Source: Burkholderiales bacterium
GTDB lineage: Bacteria > Pseudomonadota > Gammaproteobacteria > Burkholderiales > Casimicrobiaceae
Length of the DNA: 16,075 nt
Assembly (NCBI GenBank): GCA_025354075.1
Contig: JANXNO010000258.1
Coordinates: 1-16,075 of the forward strand
Direction of reading: 5' to 3'
The notes below the pieces were generated by a model. That model made no database searches and was not told the origin of the DNA. It saw nothing but the letters and a program-made list of their open reading frames with translations. A program made the translations under genes and the position numbers. This document shows positions 6,488 through 13,580 of this stretch, in pieces. The first letter of the stretch is position 1. Each line of letters begins with the position of its first letter.

Positions 6488-8395
6488 TTAGGGGGCGGTT
6501 GCCGTAGTTGCAGCCGCAGCAGCGTTCGCCGTGCCTGGTACCGCTTCAATAAAACGTAAATGCAACGCGGGCTCGAATAAATCGATCTCGGCGACCGCCA
6601 GAATCACCTGCGTGCCAGCGGCCTGACTCGCCATGTCGTTGACCCGTTGAACTATCGGCAGACGATCAAAACGCACCAGGTTTTCACGAATCACACGAGC
6701 GGTCAATTTCTCGATACCTTCCTGCTGAATAAAGCGCAGGCAACAGTAAAACTCCATCTGCTGCTGAAAATCGCCGTAGGCGGCATAGGTCGCGTCGAAG
6801 TCAGCGACCGCCGCGAGCAACTCAGAGCTGCCGCGCGGATAAGCCGCAGGCGCGTCCGCGACCGCCGCCAGCAACTGACGCTGATTCACCAGATCGGAAT
6901 AGCGGCGCAAAGGGGACGTCGCCCACAAATAATGGGGCACATTCAATCCCTCATGCGGGCCGGGCAATGAGCTCATCTTCGTCTTGCCACCCGCCTGCAC
7001 GCGGAACATGCCGGTCCAGCCTTTATCCGCCAGCACTTTTGCCCATGACACGTTGGCAAAAATCATCAGTTCGGAAACAAGCGTATCCACTGGCGAGCCG
7101 CGTTGCCGCGTCGTGATTTCGATGCGGCTGTCTTTCGCGTCAGCGTCACCGATGATGGCGAAGTTGTAGTCGACGCGATTGTTGATTTGCGGCGTGGCAC
7201 CGACACGAGCGCTCTCCAGTTTTTTCGCAAATTGGTGCAGCATACGCAGCTCGGCGGCGTGGCCTTCGGCAGCGGTCGCGTCGTTCGCGGGCTCAAGCCA
7301 TTTGAGCGCATCGAGATCGTTGATGCGCAGGTTCGCAGCCATCGACACCCGCTCCACACGCGTCTCGGAGGACACGACGTTAAGGTTCGCATCGAGCGTT
7401 GCATAGAGCGACAACGCAGGCGGTGTTCTACCTTCATCGAGCGAGAACTCCGTGATGAGCGTTTCCGGCAACATGGTGATTTTGTGACCGGGCATGTAGA
7501 CCGTTGATAGCCGGTCGCGCGCGACGCGATCCGCATCACTTCCGGGCTCAAACGCGAGCGCGGGCGCAGCGATGTGGATGCCAAGTATGTATCCACCGCC
7601 CGCCAGCGACTGCCACGAAAACGCGTCATCAATCTCGGTCGTCGCGGCATCATCGATGCTGAATGCGAGAACCTGGGCGACCGGTAATTCAGCCACGGTC
7701 TGCACTGAAAGATTCGCCGGAAACGCGATTCCTTTGGGAAACGTAGCGCGCAAAAATTTCTGAAAATGCAACGCGTGCGTCGAGGGAATCGCACCGGATT
7801 TTGCGAGCAAATGCACCGGCGACATGCGCGCACGATCAGCTGCAGCGGCGAGCGCTTTGTAGATGAGGCTTTGTTTGTCAGGCGCGTGCAGTAGCTGGGC
7901 CCACTGACTCGCAATTTCCACTGGCGCGCGTCCCGCGACTAATTCAGTAACCCAGGACTCCATCTGTTCAGCTTCGCGCGCTTTGCGCTCGATGCTGAGC
8001 ACGGCCGCCTTCAACGCGTCCTCGGGAGCCCGCTTGTAGCGGCCCTTTCCACGTTTGTAGAAATACATTGGCGCTTGTTGCAAGGCGAGCAGCGTCGCCG
8101 CCATTTGCTCAGGCGTTGCGCCCGCGCCGAAGTATTCCTGCGACAACTCGTTGAACGAAAATTCGTCACGGTCCTCCGCACTTTGCCATAACAACGACAT
8201 GTCAATATCGGCCAGCTGCTTTTGTGCGCTGGCCATCAAGGTCGCCGCATCAGGCTGCGCGAAATTCATCAAAACATTTGACGATTTCACCTTGATGCGA
8301 CGGCCTCCAGGCAGTTCCACCTGTGCGGAAGCGTCCGATTCCGACATGATCAATGCGGCCTTGATGTGGCCATCGTCTTCAAAGAGTAAATTCAT
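6488..8395 (-). CDS. RNB-family exoribonuclease (RNase II/R type)
   Basis: The 635-residue protein is a 3'-to-5' hydrolytic exoribonuclease that degrades RNA to nucleoside monophosphates. An N-terminal part (1-235) of about the size of the family's cold-shock/OB region and linker precedes the RNB domain (about 240-515). The active-site stretch is FSIDDAATTEIDDAF (245-259). Its acidic residues D248, E254, D256 and D257 correspond to E. coli RNase II D201, D207, D209 and D210, so one Asp is a Glu here. The later motif ATSPLRRYSDLVNQRQL (492-508) carries the conserved catalytic-loop arginine. A short S1-like C-terminal region ends in an Ala/Thr-rich tail (about 621-635). The ATG at 8395 is 8 nt after the 5'-nucleotidase stop. 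RNase II and RNase R cannot be separated safely, so no symbol is given. Confidence 0.9.
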   Translation of the reverse strand: MNLLFEDDGHIKAALIMSESDASAQVELPGGRRIKVKSSNVLMNFAQPDAATLMASAQKQLADIDMSLLWQSAEDRDEFSFNELSQEYFGAGATPEQMAATLLALQQAPMYFYKRGKGRYKRAPEDALKAAVLSIERKAREAEQMESWVTELVAGRAPVEIASQWAQLLHAPDKQSLIYKALAAAADRARMSPVHLLAKSGAIPSTHALHFQKFLRATFPKGIAFPANLSVQTVAELPVAQVLAFSIDDAATTEIDDAFSWQSLAGGGYILGIHIAAPALAFEPGSDADRVARDRLSTVYMPGHKITMLPETLITEFSLDEGRTPPALSLYATLDANLNVVSSETRVERVSMAANLRINDLDALKWLEPANDATAAEGHAAELRMLHQFAKKLESARVGATPQINNRVDYNFAIIGDADAKDSRIEITTRQRGSPVDTLVSELMIFANVSWAKVLADKGWTGMFRVQAGGKTKMSSLPGPHEGLNVPHYLWATSPLRRYSDLVNQRQLLAAVADAPAAYPRGSSELLAAVADFDATYAAYGDFQQQMEFYCCLRFIQQEGIEKLTARVIRENLVRFDRLPIVQRVNDMASQAAGTQVILAVAEIDLFEPALHLRFIEAVPGTANAAAAATTATAP

Positions 8396-8403
8396 CTTGG
8401 GGT

Positions 8404-9318
8404 CTAAGTGTTAGTAATGCCGTGGGGCACGTGACCCGACGGAACTACCCGGCTGGCTGACTCTACGTGTCGGCGTTGATCGTCAAAAAAAATGTCTGCG
8501 CCAAACGCGCGTAAAAATTCTGCTTTATCCAGGCCACCGAGGAACAGCGCCTCGTCGATGCGTACGCCCCACGCGCGCAACGTACGTATGACACGCTCAT
8601 GCGCGGGCGCTGAGCGCGCGGTAACAAGCGCGGTGCGGATCGGCTGCTGATTGCGCGGGAAATCGGTTTGAATTCGATGCAGTGCCGCGAGGAAATTTTT
8701 AAACGGGCCACCGCCGAGGGGTGTACCGGCAGCGCTCGCCTCGGACGCGCTGAATGCATCCAGCCCCTGCGACTGATACACGCGCTCCGCCTCGTCGGAA
8801 AAAAGCACGGCATCGCCGTCGAATGCGATGCGTAGTTCGTCATCACCGGGCGACGAGATGCTGTCAGAATGGTCGTATCCGAGCCTTGGCACAATGGTCG
8901 CCGCCGCGTACCCCGATTCGAGCGCGTGACGCACATCCTCAGGATCGGCCGAGAGGAAAAGGTGGGTTCCCAACGCTGGGACATACCTCGACGTATCGCG
9001 ACCGCTGGTGAACACTGCGCGCGTGATGCCCAGCTTGTAATGGCTGATTGCGTTGAACACGCGCAGGCCGGTGTCGGCGCTATTGCGCGACAGCAAAACC
9101 ACTTCAACGTGCTGATGTCCCGCGTCATTGAGCCGCAACAATTTACGTGTCAATTCAAAGGCAACGCCGGGTTGCAGCAAGTCGTCTTCATGCTTGACCT
9201 GATGTTGTTGATACGCCTCCACTCCGCCCGCTTCGTAAACCGCGTGACTCTCGCTCAGATCAAACAGTGCCCGCGAAGAAATCGCGACGATCAGCCGGTC
9301 GTCAATGTGGCTAGGCAT
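8404..9318 (-). CDS. 5'-nucleotidase (cytosolic 5'-nucleotidase I-like, PF06189 type)
   Basis: The 304-residue protein resembles the bacterial/eukaryotic cytosolic 5'-nucleotidase I group, which removes phosphate from nucleoside monophosphates. It opens with LIVAISSRALFDLSESH (9-25), typical of the family. LLSRNSADTGLRVFNAI (75-91) follows, then a HAD-like motif RIAFDGDAVLFSDEAERV (163-180) with the two aspartates. GGGPFKNFLAALHRIQ (202-217), ALVTARSAPAHERVIRTLR (230-248) and GADIFFDDQ (273-281) follow; the last gives the distal acidic residues. It starts 20 nt after the methyltransferase stop and is followed after 8 nt by the exoribonuclease gene. That order suggests RNA salvage: nucleotides released by one enzyme become nucleosides through the other (inference). 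Confidence 0.88.
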   Translation of the reverse strand: MPSHIDDRLIVAISSRALFDLSESHAVYEAGGVEAYQQHQVKHEDDLLQPGVAFELTRKLLRLNDAGHQHVEVVLLSRNSADTGLRVFNAISHYKLGITRAVFTSGRDTSRYVPALGTHLFLSADPEDVRHALESGYAAATIVPRLGYDHSDSISSPGDDELRIAFDGDAVLFSDEAERVYQSQGLDAFSASEASAAGTPLGGGPFKNFLAALHRIQTDFPRNQQPIRTALVTARSAPAHERVIRTLRAWGVRIDEALFLGGLDKAEFLRAFGADIFFDDQRRHVESASRVVPSGHVPHGITNT

Positions 9319-9338
9319 TTGCGATAGCGGTCAGCGAG

Positions 9339-10640
9339 CTACAGCGCGCGCTCGGCGCGACAAATGAAGCCTGAAAGCGGCGACCCACCCTCTGAACGCA
9401 GATCGACCGACTCAAACGTGACGGCGCTAAACCCTGCTGCAGAACAAAGATTACGGATTGATTGCTCGCTGTGCGCATAGCGTTGCGATGCGCGGAGCAC
9501 CAGATCTGGCTCATCGACATCGGTACTTTCACAGGAAAACAAAAACAATCCACCGGGACGCAACACTTTATACGCATCGGGAATCGCGGTACTTAGATCA
9601 CCCACATAAATGAATACGTCAGCGGCCGTAATCACATCATATTGTTCAGGCGGTGTTGCCGCTAGCGCGTCGAGCAAATTCACCTGATGAAACCGGTGGT
9701 ACAGACCGTGTTTGGCGGCCTGCTCAATCATCTTTCCCGATAATTCAACGCCAACCAGCGCACCGTTGAATGCTCCCAGGTAGACGCCAACCAATCCGGT
9801 GCCTGAGCCCAGATCAAGCAGGTTAAATGAGCGATCAGGGAAGCGCGTCAGGATGATTTCGGAAAAGCGGCGCGGTACGCTGTATGCAAGCTGGCCCACC
9901 AGATGCCGATCAAAGCTCTCTGCGTGGCGATCAAACAGAGAGACCACCAACGCTTCGGGCATCCTGGATGGAGTTTGCCCAGTGGCCGCACCTTCGTTGA
10001 AGGCGATGATCTCATCATCGGGCGCGAGTTTTCGCGCCAGTGCCAGATCGCGCGCGGCTGATTCGACGTCGCCGCGTTCCTCGGCCATCGCGGCTAAGTT
10101 GCCGATGGCAAGCACGGTACCGGGCGCGAGCGCGCGGGCACGGGTGAAGTGCCGCTCCGCGCGCTTCGGCTCGCCAAGCTGGCGCGCACATACGCCCAGC
10201 GAGTTCAGGATATCCACTCTGCGCGGGGCGAGAGCCAGCGCGCGCTCCAGGAACGCTGCTTGCGCGGCAAAGTTCCGCGCCTGCTCGGCTACGGCTGAGC
10301 AGATTTCAAGCAATTGCAAGCTATCGCCGCACAGCGTGAGCGCTTCGTTGCCCGCGTCTATCGCGAGCTGCGATTGCCCATGCTGACTGAGCGACCTGAT
10401 GTGCTCCACATGCGCCTCGACCCAGGTAGGCGCGAGATCCAGTGCTTTTTCAATTGACTCAATACCAGCCACTGGGTTATTTGCCTTTTTTGCGAGCGAA
10501 GCGGCAACAAAATAAATGCGCGCGTCGTTGGGCGCACTCTTAGCCAGCGCGTTCAACCGCATAGCCGCGTCCTTGAGTTCGTCGCGATCAATTTTCTGGC
10601 TTACTTCTACGAGTTGCGCTTTTATAAAGTCATTCGCCAC
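9339..10640 (-). CDS. TPR-repeat class I SAM-dependent methyltransferase (COG4976-like)
   Basis: The 433-residue protein has two parts. Residues about 5-215 form TPR-like helical repeats; WVEAHVEHIRSLSQHGQSQLAIDAGNEAL and the repeats ending LALAPRR and ALAPGT are clear. Residues about 225-433 form a methyltransferase. FDRHAESFDRHLVGQLAYSVP (236-256) is the family's entry motif, LLDLGSGTGLVG (274-285) is SAM motif I, and VGVELSGKM (297-305) carries the acidic ribose-binding residue. YDVITAADVFIYVGDLS (334-350) and VLRPGGLFLFS (359-369) follow. This matches predicted methyltransferases with TPR repeats; the substrate is unknown. I chose GTG at 10640, with a weak GGA upstream. The alternative TTG at 10685 would add 15 unlikely residues but sit only 12 nt from the mpl stop. 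Confidence 0.85.
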   Translation of the reverse strand: MANDFIKAQLVEVSQKIDRDELKDAAMRLNALAKSAPNDARIYFVAASLAKKANNPVAGIESIEKALDLAPTWVEAHVEHIRSLSQHGQSQLAIDAGNEALTLCGDSLQLLEICSAVAEQARNFAAQAAFLERALALAPRRVDILNSLGVCARQLGEPKRAERHFTRARALAPGTVLAIGNLAAMAEERGDVESAARDLALARKLAPDDEIIAFNEGAATGQTPSRMPEALVVSLFDRHAESFDRHLVGQLAYSVPRRFSEIILTRFPDRSFNLLDLGSGTGLVGVYLGAFNGALVGVELSGKMIEQAAKHGLYHRFHQVNLLDALAATPPEQYDVITAADVFIYVGDLSTAIPDAYKVLRPGGLFLFSCESTDVDEPDLVLRASQRYAHSEQSIRNLCSAAGFSAVTFESVDLRSEGGSPLSGFICRAERAL

Positions 10641-10697
10641 AGTGCAATATCCGGAGTTAATGTCAGTCGAGTATATCGGGGGCAAATCGCTGCAAGA

Positions 10698-12077
10698 TCA
10701 GCGCGATTTCTCGCGTAACGCATCAAGCAGGCGATGGTGAATATTGGCAAATCCGCCGTTGCTCATGATCACCACATAATCACCCGCGCGGGCTTCGCCG
10801 GCCACGGCGGCCGTAAGCGTTGCGACATCCTTGAAGTCCGCCGCTCGCGCGCCAAGTGGCAGCATCGCCTCAGCCACATCCCAGCCAAGCCCACCCGAAT
10901 ATGAGTACACGCGATCAGCGTCAATCAGGCTGTCCGTCAGTCGCGCGCGCATCGCGCCGAGCTTCATCGTGTTCGAACGCGGTTCGAACACAGCGATCAC
11001 GCGTTCTCCGTTGATAATGCGCTGCTTTAACGCGCTGACCGTCGCCGCTATCGCGGTTGGATGATGCGCAAAATCGTCGTAAACCTTCACGCCGCCCACC
11101 TCGCCGCGCAGCTCAAGGCGACGCTTGACGCCCTGAAACTCGGCAAGTGCTTCAATCGACTTTTCCGGCGCGACACCAATGTGCCTTGCAGCCGCAATCG
11201 CGGCCAATGCGTTCAACCGATTGTGAAGCCCCGGCATGTCGAGCTTTAATTCACCAAAGCGCTGCCCGCCAAAATCGACCTGATGTTCGCCAACAAAATG
11301 CCAGCCCTGATCGGACGCAAACGCCTCGCGCTCGCTCCAGCAACCCATCGCCAGCGTTTGCGTCAGCTCGGCGTCCTGCGCGTTGCTGATGATGCGGCCG
11401 GTCGATGGCACGGTGCGAACCAGATGATGAAACTGTTTGCGGATTGAGGCCACATCAGGGAAGATGTCAGCATGATCGTATTCAAGATTGTTGAGCACGA
11501 GAGTGCGCGGACGGTAATGAACAAACTTGCTGCGTTTATCGAAGAAGGCGGTGTCGTATTCGTCGGCCTCAATTACGAAATACGAGCGCTTATGCGCGGC
11601 GCTGTCACCGCGTCCGTTGTGCGGCTTACCGAGGCGCGCCGACACACCAAAATCAGTTGCAACGCCGCCAATTAAAAAACCCGGTGTCAGCCCTGCGTAT
11701 TCGAGAATCCACGTCAGCATCGACGTGGTCGTAGTCTTGCCGTGGGTGCCCGCGACTGCCAACACCCAGCGATCACGCAGCACGTTATCCGCCAGCCATT
11801 GCGGCCCGGAGGTGTAGGCAGCGCCTGCGTCCAGAATCGCCTCGGCCAGCGGGTTGCCACGCGTCACCACGTTGCCGATCACGAAGCAATCAGGTTTGAG
11901 CGCCAGTTGATCGGCCGAATAGCCCTCGATCAGCTCAATGCCGAGCGCGCGCAACTGGTCGGACATTGGCGGATAGACGTTGGCGTCGGTGCCGGTGACG
12001 CGAAAACCCGCCTCGCGAGCCAACGCGGCAACACCACCCATAAAGGTGCCGCAAATACCAAGAATGTGAATGTGCAT
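10698..12077 (-). CDS. mpl: UDP-N-acetylmuramate:L-Ala-gamma-D-Glu-meso-DAP ligase (murein peptide recycling)
   Basis: The 459-residue Mur ligase attaches the recovered tripeptide L-Ala-gamma-D-Glu-mDAP to UDP-MurNAc, feeding recycled wall material back into synthesis. It starts MHIHILGICGTFMGGVAALA, the Mpl form of the N-terminal nucleotide-binding loop (MurC differs at GTFMGG). The ATP P-loop is GTHGKTTTT (110-118). VIEADEYDTAFFDKRSKF (168-185) and LNNLEYDHADIF (195-206) mark the central domain. GVKRRLELRGEVGG and YDDFAHHPTAIAAT follow in the C-terminal domain. Length matches the family (about 450-460). It is the first gene of the seven-gene minus-strand run and is divergent from the DUF455 gene. 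No strong Shine-Dalgarno is seen before ATG 12077. Confidence is very high. Confidence 0.95.
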   Translation of the reverse strand: MHIHILGICGTFMGGVAALAREAGFRVTGTDANVYPPMSDQLRALGIELIEGYSADQLALKPDCFVIGNVVTRGNPLAEAILDAGAAYTSGPQWLADNVLRDRWVLAVAGTHGKTTTTSMLTWILEYAGLTPGFLIGGVATDFGVSARLGKPHNGRGDSAAHKRSYFVIEADEYDTAFFDKRSKFVHYRPRTLVLNNLEYDHADIFPDVASIRKQFHHLVRTVPSTGRIISNAQDAELTQTLAMGCWSEREAFASDQGWHFVGEHQVDFGGQRFGELKLDMPGLHNRLNALAAIAAARHIGVAPEKSIEALAEFQGVKRRLELRGEVGGVKVYDDFAHHPTAIAATVSALKQRIINGERVIAVFEPRSNTMKLGAMRARLTDSLIDADRVYSYSGGLGWDVAEAMLPLGARAADFKDVATLTAAVAGEARAGDYVVIMSNGGFANIHHRLLDALREKSR

Positions 12078-12120
12078 ACGGGGACTAGCGCAGGTGCAGC
12101 AACGTGGAGCTCAACTCGTA

Positions 12121-12126
12121 ATTATC
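12121..12126 (-). promoter_or_regulatory. Candidate -10 box for the mpl operon
   Basis: GATAAT, read on the minus strand, matches TATAAT at 5 of 6 positions and would start transcription about 37 nt before the mpl ATG. The best -35 upstream (AAGACG, spacer 18) is poor. It is the most promising site in the 150-nt divergent gap but remains a candidate. Confidence 0.3.
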
Positions 12127-12227
12127 GACGACGAACGGTTTATGCGTCTTTGGCGCGCTTCGCGGTGACGCGTTCACGGCAAAATTGCGGTTCACTCCGT
12201 GTTCGCCGTTCGCCGATATTCACCCCC

Positions 12228-13001
12228 ATGCCCACTCTCCGACACCGATGCCTTGCCGCGCTGGCGAACGCCGATATTGATGCCACGCTGGCTGCGACGC
12301 ACGATGCACTGCACGCGACCGACGTCGGCGCGGATGCGGCACTGGTCGCGACTGTCACGCTGCCCGGTCGCCCCGAGCGCCCGCTGCTGGTGTCGCCCAA
12401 AGACGTGCCGCAACGCTCGCTGAGCACCGTCCCAGGCCGTGCGGCGTTGATTCATGCACTGGCGCACATTGAATTTAACGCGGTGAATCTGGCGCTCGAT
12501 ATCGTGTGGCGCTTCCCGTCGATGCCGGAAGATTTTTATCGGCAATGGGTGCAGGTCGCGAGCGAGGAAGCCACGCATTTCGCCCTGCTGCGCGCACATT
12601 TGCAGGCGTTGGGCTTTGCTTACGGCGACTTCCCAGCGCACGACGGGTTGTGGGAAATGGCCGCGAAAACACAGTCTGACGTGCTGGCGCGGCTGGCGCT
12701 GGTGCCGCGCACGCTAGAGGCGCGCGGGCTGGACGTTTCACCGGCGATTCGCAACAAATTGCTGGCCGTCGGCGACAAGGCGGGCGCAGCGATTCTGGAG
12801 GTGATTTTGCGCGACGAAATCCGCCATGTAGCGGTGGGAAATGTTTGGTATCGCTATGCGTGTCGCGAGCAAGGGCTCGACCCGCTCACTGCGTATGCGA
12901 TGCTCGCCGAGCGTTACAACGCACCCCGGCTGCGCGGCCCGTTTAACCGTGAAGCGCGGCTGGCCGCGGGTTTTGAGCAGGCGGAGATTGATGCGCTGTA
13001 G
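12228..13001 (+). CDS. DUF455 family ferritin-like protein
   Basis: The 257-residue protein belongs to the DUF455 (COG2833) group, an all-helical ferritin-like family whose reaction is not established. Potential iron ligands lie in four helices: AHIEFNAVNLALD (79-91, with H80 and E82), ASEEATHFALLRAHL (111-125, E113/E114 and H117), and EVILRDEIRHVAVG (191-204, E191, E197 and H200). The family signature PRTLEARGLDVSP is at 160-172. I chose ATG 12228 because the protein then begins like other members. The frame stays open upstream to 11742, but that part overlaps mpl on the other strand and its residues look random. The stop TAG at 12999-13001 falls inside the left arm of a REP-like inverted pair. 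The gene is divergent from mpl and convergent with the Mpo1-like gene. Confidence 0.88.
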   Translation: MPTLRHRCLAALANADIDATLAATHDALHATDVGADAALVATVTLPGRPERPLLVSPKDVPQRSLSTVPGRAALIHALAHIEFNAVNLALDIVWRFPSMPEDFYRQWVQVASEEATHFALLRAHLQALGFAYGDFPAHDGLWEMAAKTQSDVLARLALVPRTLEARGLDVSPAIRNKLLAVGDKAGAAILEVILRDEIRHVAVGNVWYRYACREQGLDPLTAYAMLAERYNAPRLRGPFNREARLAAGFEQAEIDAL

Positions 13002-13062
13002 GAGCGACTTGTCGCGACCTTATCTTTACGCAAACGCCGGATCGCGACAAGTCGCTCCTACA
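12997..13062. repeat. REP-like inverted pair (possible BIME and bidirectional 3' hairpin)
   Basis: Two perfect 21-nt arms (12997-13017 and 13042-13062) are inverted around a 24-nt centre. Each arm reads GTAGGAGCGACTTGTCGCGA and carries a smaller internal hairpin, GCGAC-TT-GTCGC. The GTAG start followed by a short palindrome is the general form of REP elements in gammaproteobacteria and related genomes. The pair fills the whole gap between two convergent genes; the right arm ends 4 nt from the Mpo1-like stop. It can form a long stem in either transcript. No T run follows the stem on either strand. Confidence 0.8.
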
Positions 13063-13066
13063 AAAA

Positions 13067-13390
13067 TCAACCAGAAAACTTAATCTTGCCGGTGAGCAAC
13101 TGGTACCACATCACCCAGTCGCCCATGAACGAATACAGTGGCTGTTTGAAGCTCGCGGGCTTATTCTTCTCGAAGCCGAAATGCCCGATCCACACCCACA
13201 CATAGCCCTGAACGATGGCGAGCGGAATCAGCCAGTAACGGGCGCTGACAACCGCTGTAATCAGCAGCGCGAGGCCGATGGAGGTGCCGATGAAATGTAG
13301 CACGCGACAGGTCGGATTGCGATGTTCGCCCAGATAAAACGGGAAAAACTCGGCGAAACTGGTGAATTTTTGAACGGCAACATCAGCCAT
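13067..13390 (-). CDS. Mpo1-like (DUF962) membrane protein
   Basis: The 107-residue protein matches the DUF962 family, related to yeast Mpo1, an Fe2+-dependent dioxygenase of 2-hydroxy fatty acids. It starts with SFAEFFPFYLGEHRNPTCRVLHFIGTSIG, holding H23 and H32. Two membrane segments follow (about 34-50 and 53-70). After them comes WVWIGHFGFEKNKPASFKQPLYSFMGDWVMW, with H70, E74 and N76, another hallmark. The conserved histidines suggest the metal site is intact, but activity in bacteria is not settled. The length is that of a minimal family member. The gene has a very strong Shine-Dalgarno and stands alone between the DUF455 gene and tolA. Its place downstream of tolA on the same strand may be chance. 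Confidence 0.88.
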   Translation of the reverse strand: MADVAVQKFTSFAEFFPFYLGEHRNPTCRVLHFIGTSIGLALLITAVVSARYWLIPLAIVQGYVWVWIGHFGFEKNKPASFKQPLYSFMGDWVMWYQLLTGKIKFSG

Positions 13391-13398
13391 GAAAGTTT

Positions 13399-13403
13399 CC
13401 TCC
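13399..13403 (-). promoter_or_regulatory. Strong ribosome binding site of the Mpo1-like gene
   Basis: On the minus strand AAAAGGAGGAAA lies upstream of the ATG at 13390, with GGAGG at 13403-13399 and 8 nt of spacing. It is the strongest Shine-Dalgarno in the window and fixes the start. It points to high translation of a small membrane protein. Confidence 0.8.
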
Positions 13404-13504
13404 TTTTAACGGCGCAAGCGAACGATAGCGAAGATCGCGCTGGGGGATCATCTTTTTTGCTCAGCCCGCATCTGTGCTGGGCTTAATGCAGATAAATAGC
13501 AAAA

Positions 13505-13567
13505 GTCTACAAACGATCATTTCGCCATATACGCCCATATGCAATGGGAATTTCAGCACAAAGCTGT
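13505..13567 (+). repeat. Dispersed two-hairpin element, copy 3 (core 13533-13567)
   Basis: The core (13533-13567) matches copy 1 at 30 of 35 positions without gaps. Both hairpins are intact although their loops differ: CCCAT-ATGCA-ATGGG and CAGC-ACAAA-GCTG. That pattern, with changes in loops and kept stems, suggests selection on structure or mobility as a folded unit. GTC lies at 13505, again 28 nt before the core. The copy begins 13 nt past the tolA stop on the minus strand, where tolB would normally follow. Confidence 0.75.
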
Positions 13568-13580
13568 TATTCGTTTTGGG

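Noticed and set aside
7066..7914. A 282-codon minus-strand frame inside the exoribonuclease gene
   Set aside because: It overlaps the RNB coding frame, has Arg/Ser-rich composition and carries no motif, while the RNB frame has the active site.
11742..12227. Upstream in-frame extension of the DUF455 gene
   Set aside because: It overlaps the 5' part of mpl on the opposite strand and encodes residues unlike the family; the ATG at 12228 gives a normal length.
13463..13483. AGCCC / GGGCT hairpin upstream of the Mpo1-like gene as a terminator
   Set aside because: The only T run (TTTTTT) lies before the stem on +, and on the minus strand it follows as A bases, so it does not form an intrinsic terminator on either strand.
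249..13567. The three 35-nt repeats as a CRISPR array
   Set aside because: Copies are 3.6 to 9.6 kb apart, not spaced by 30-40 nt, and no cas gene is present.
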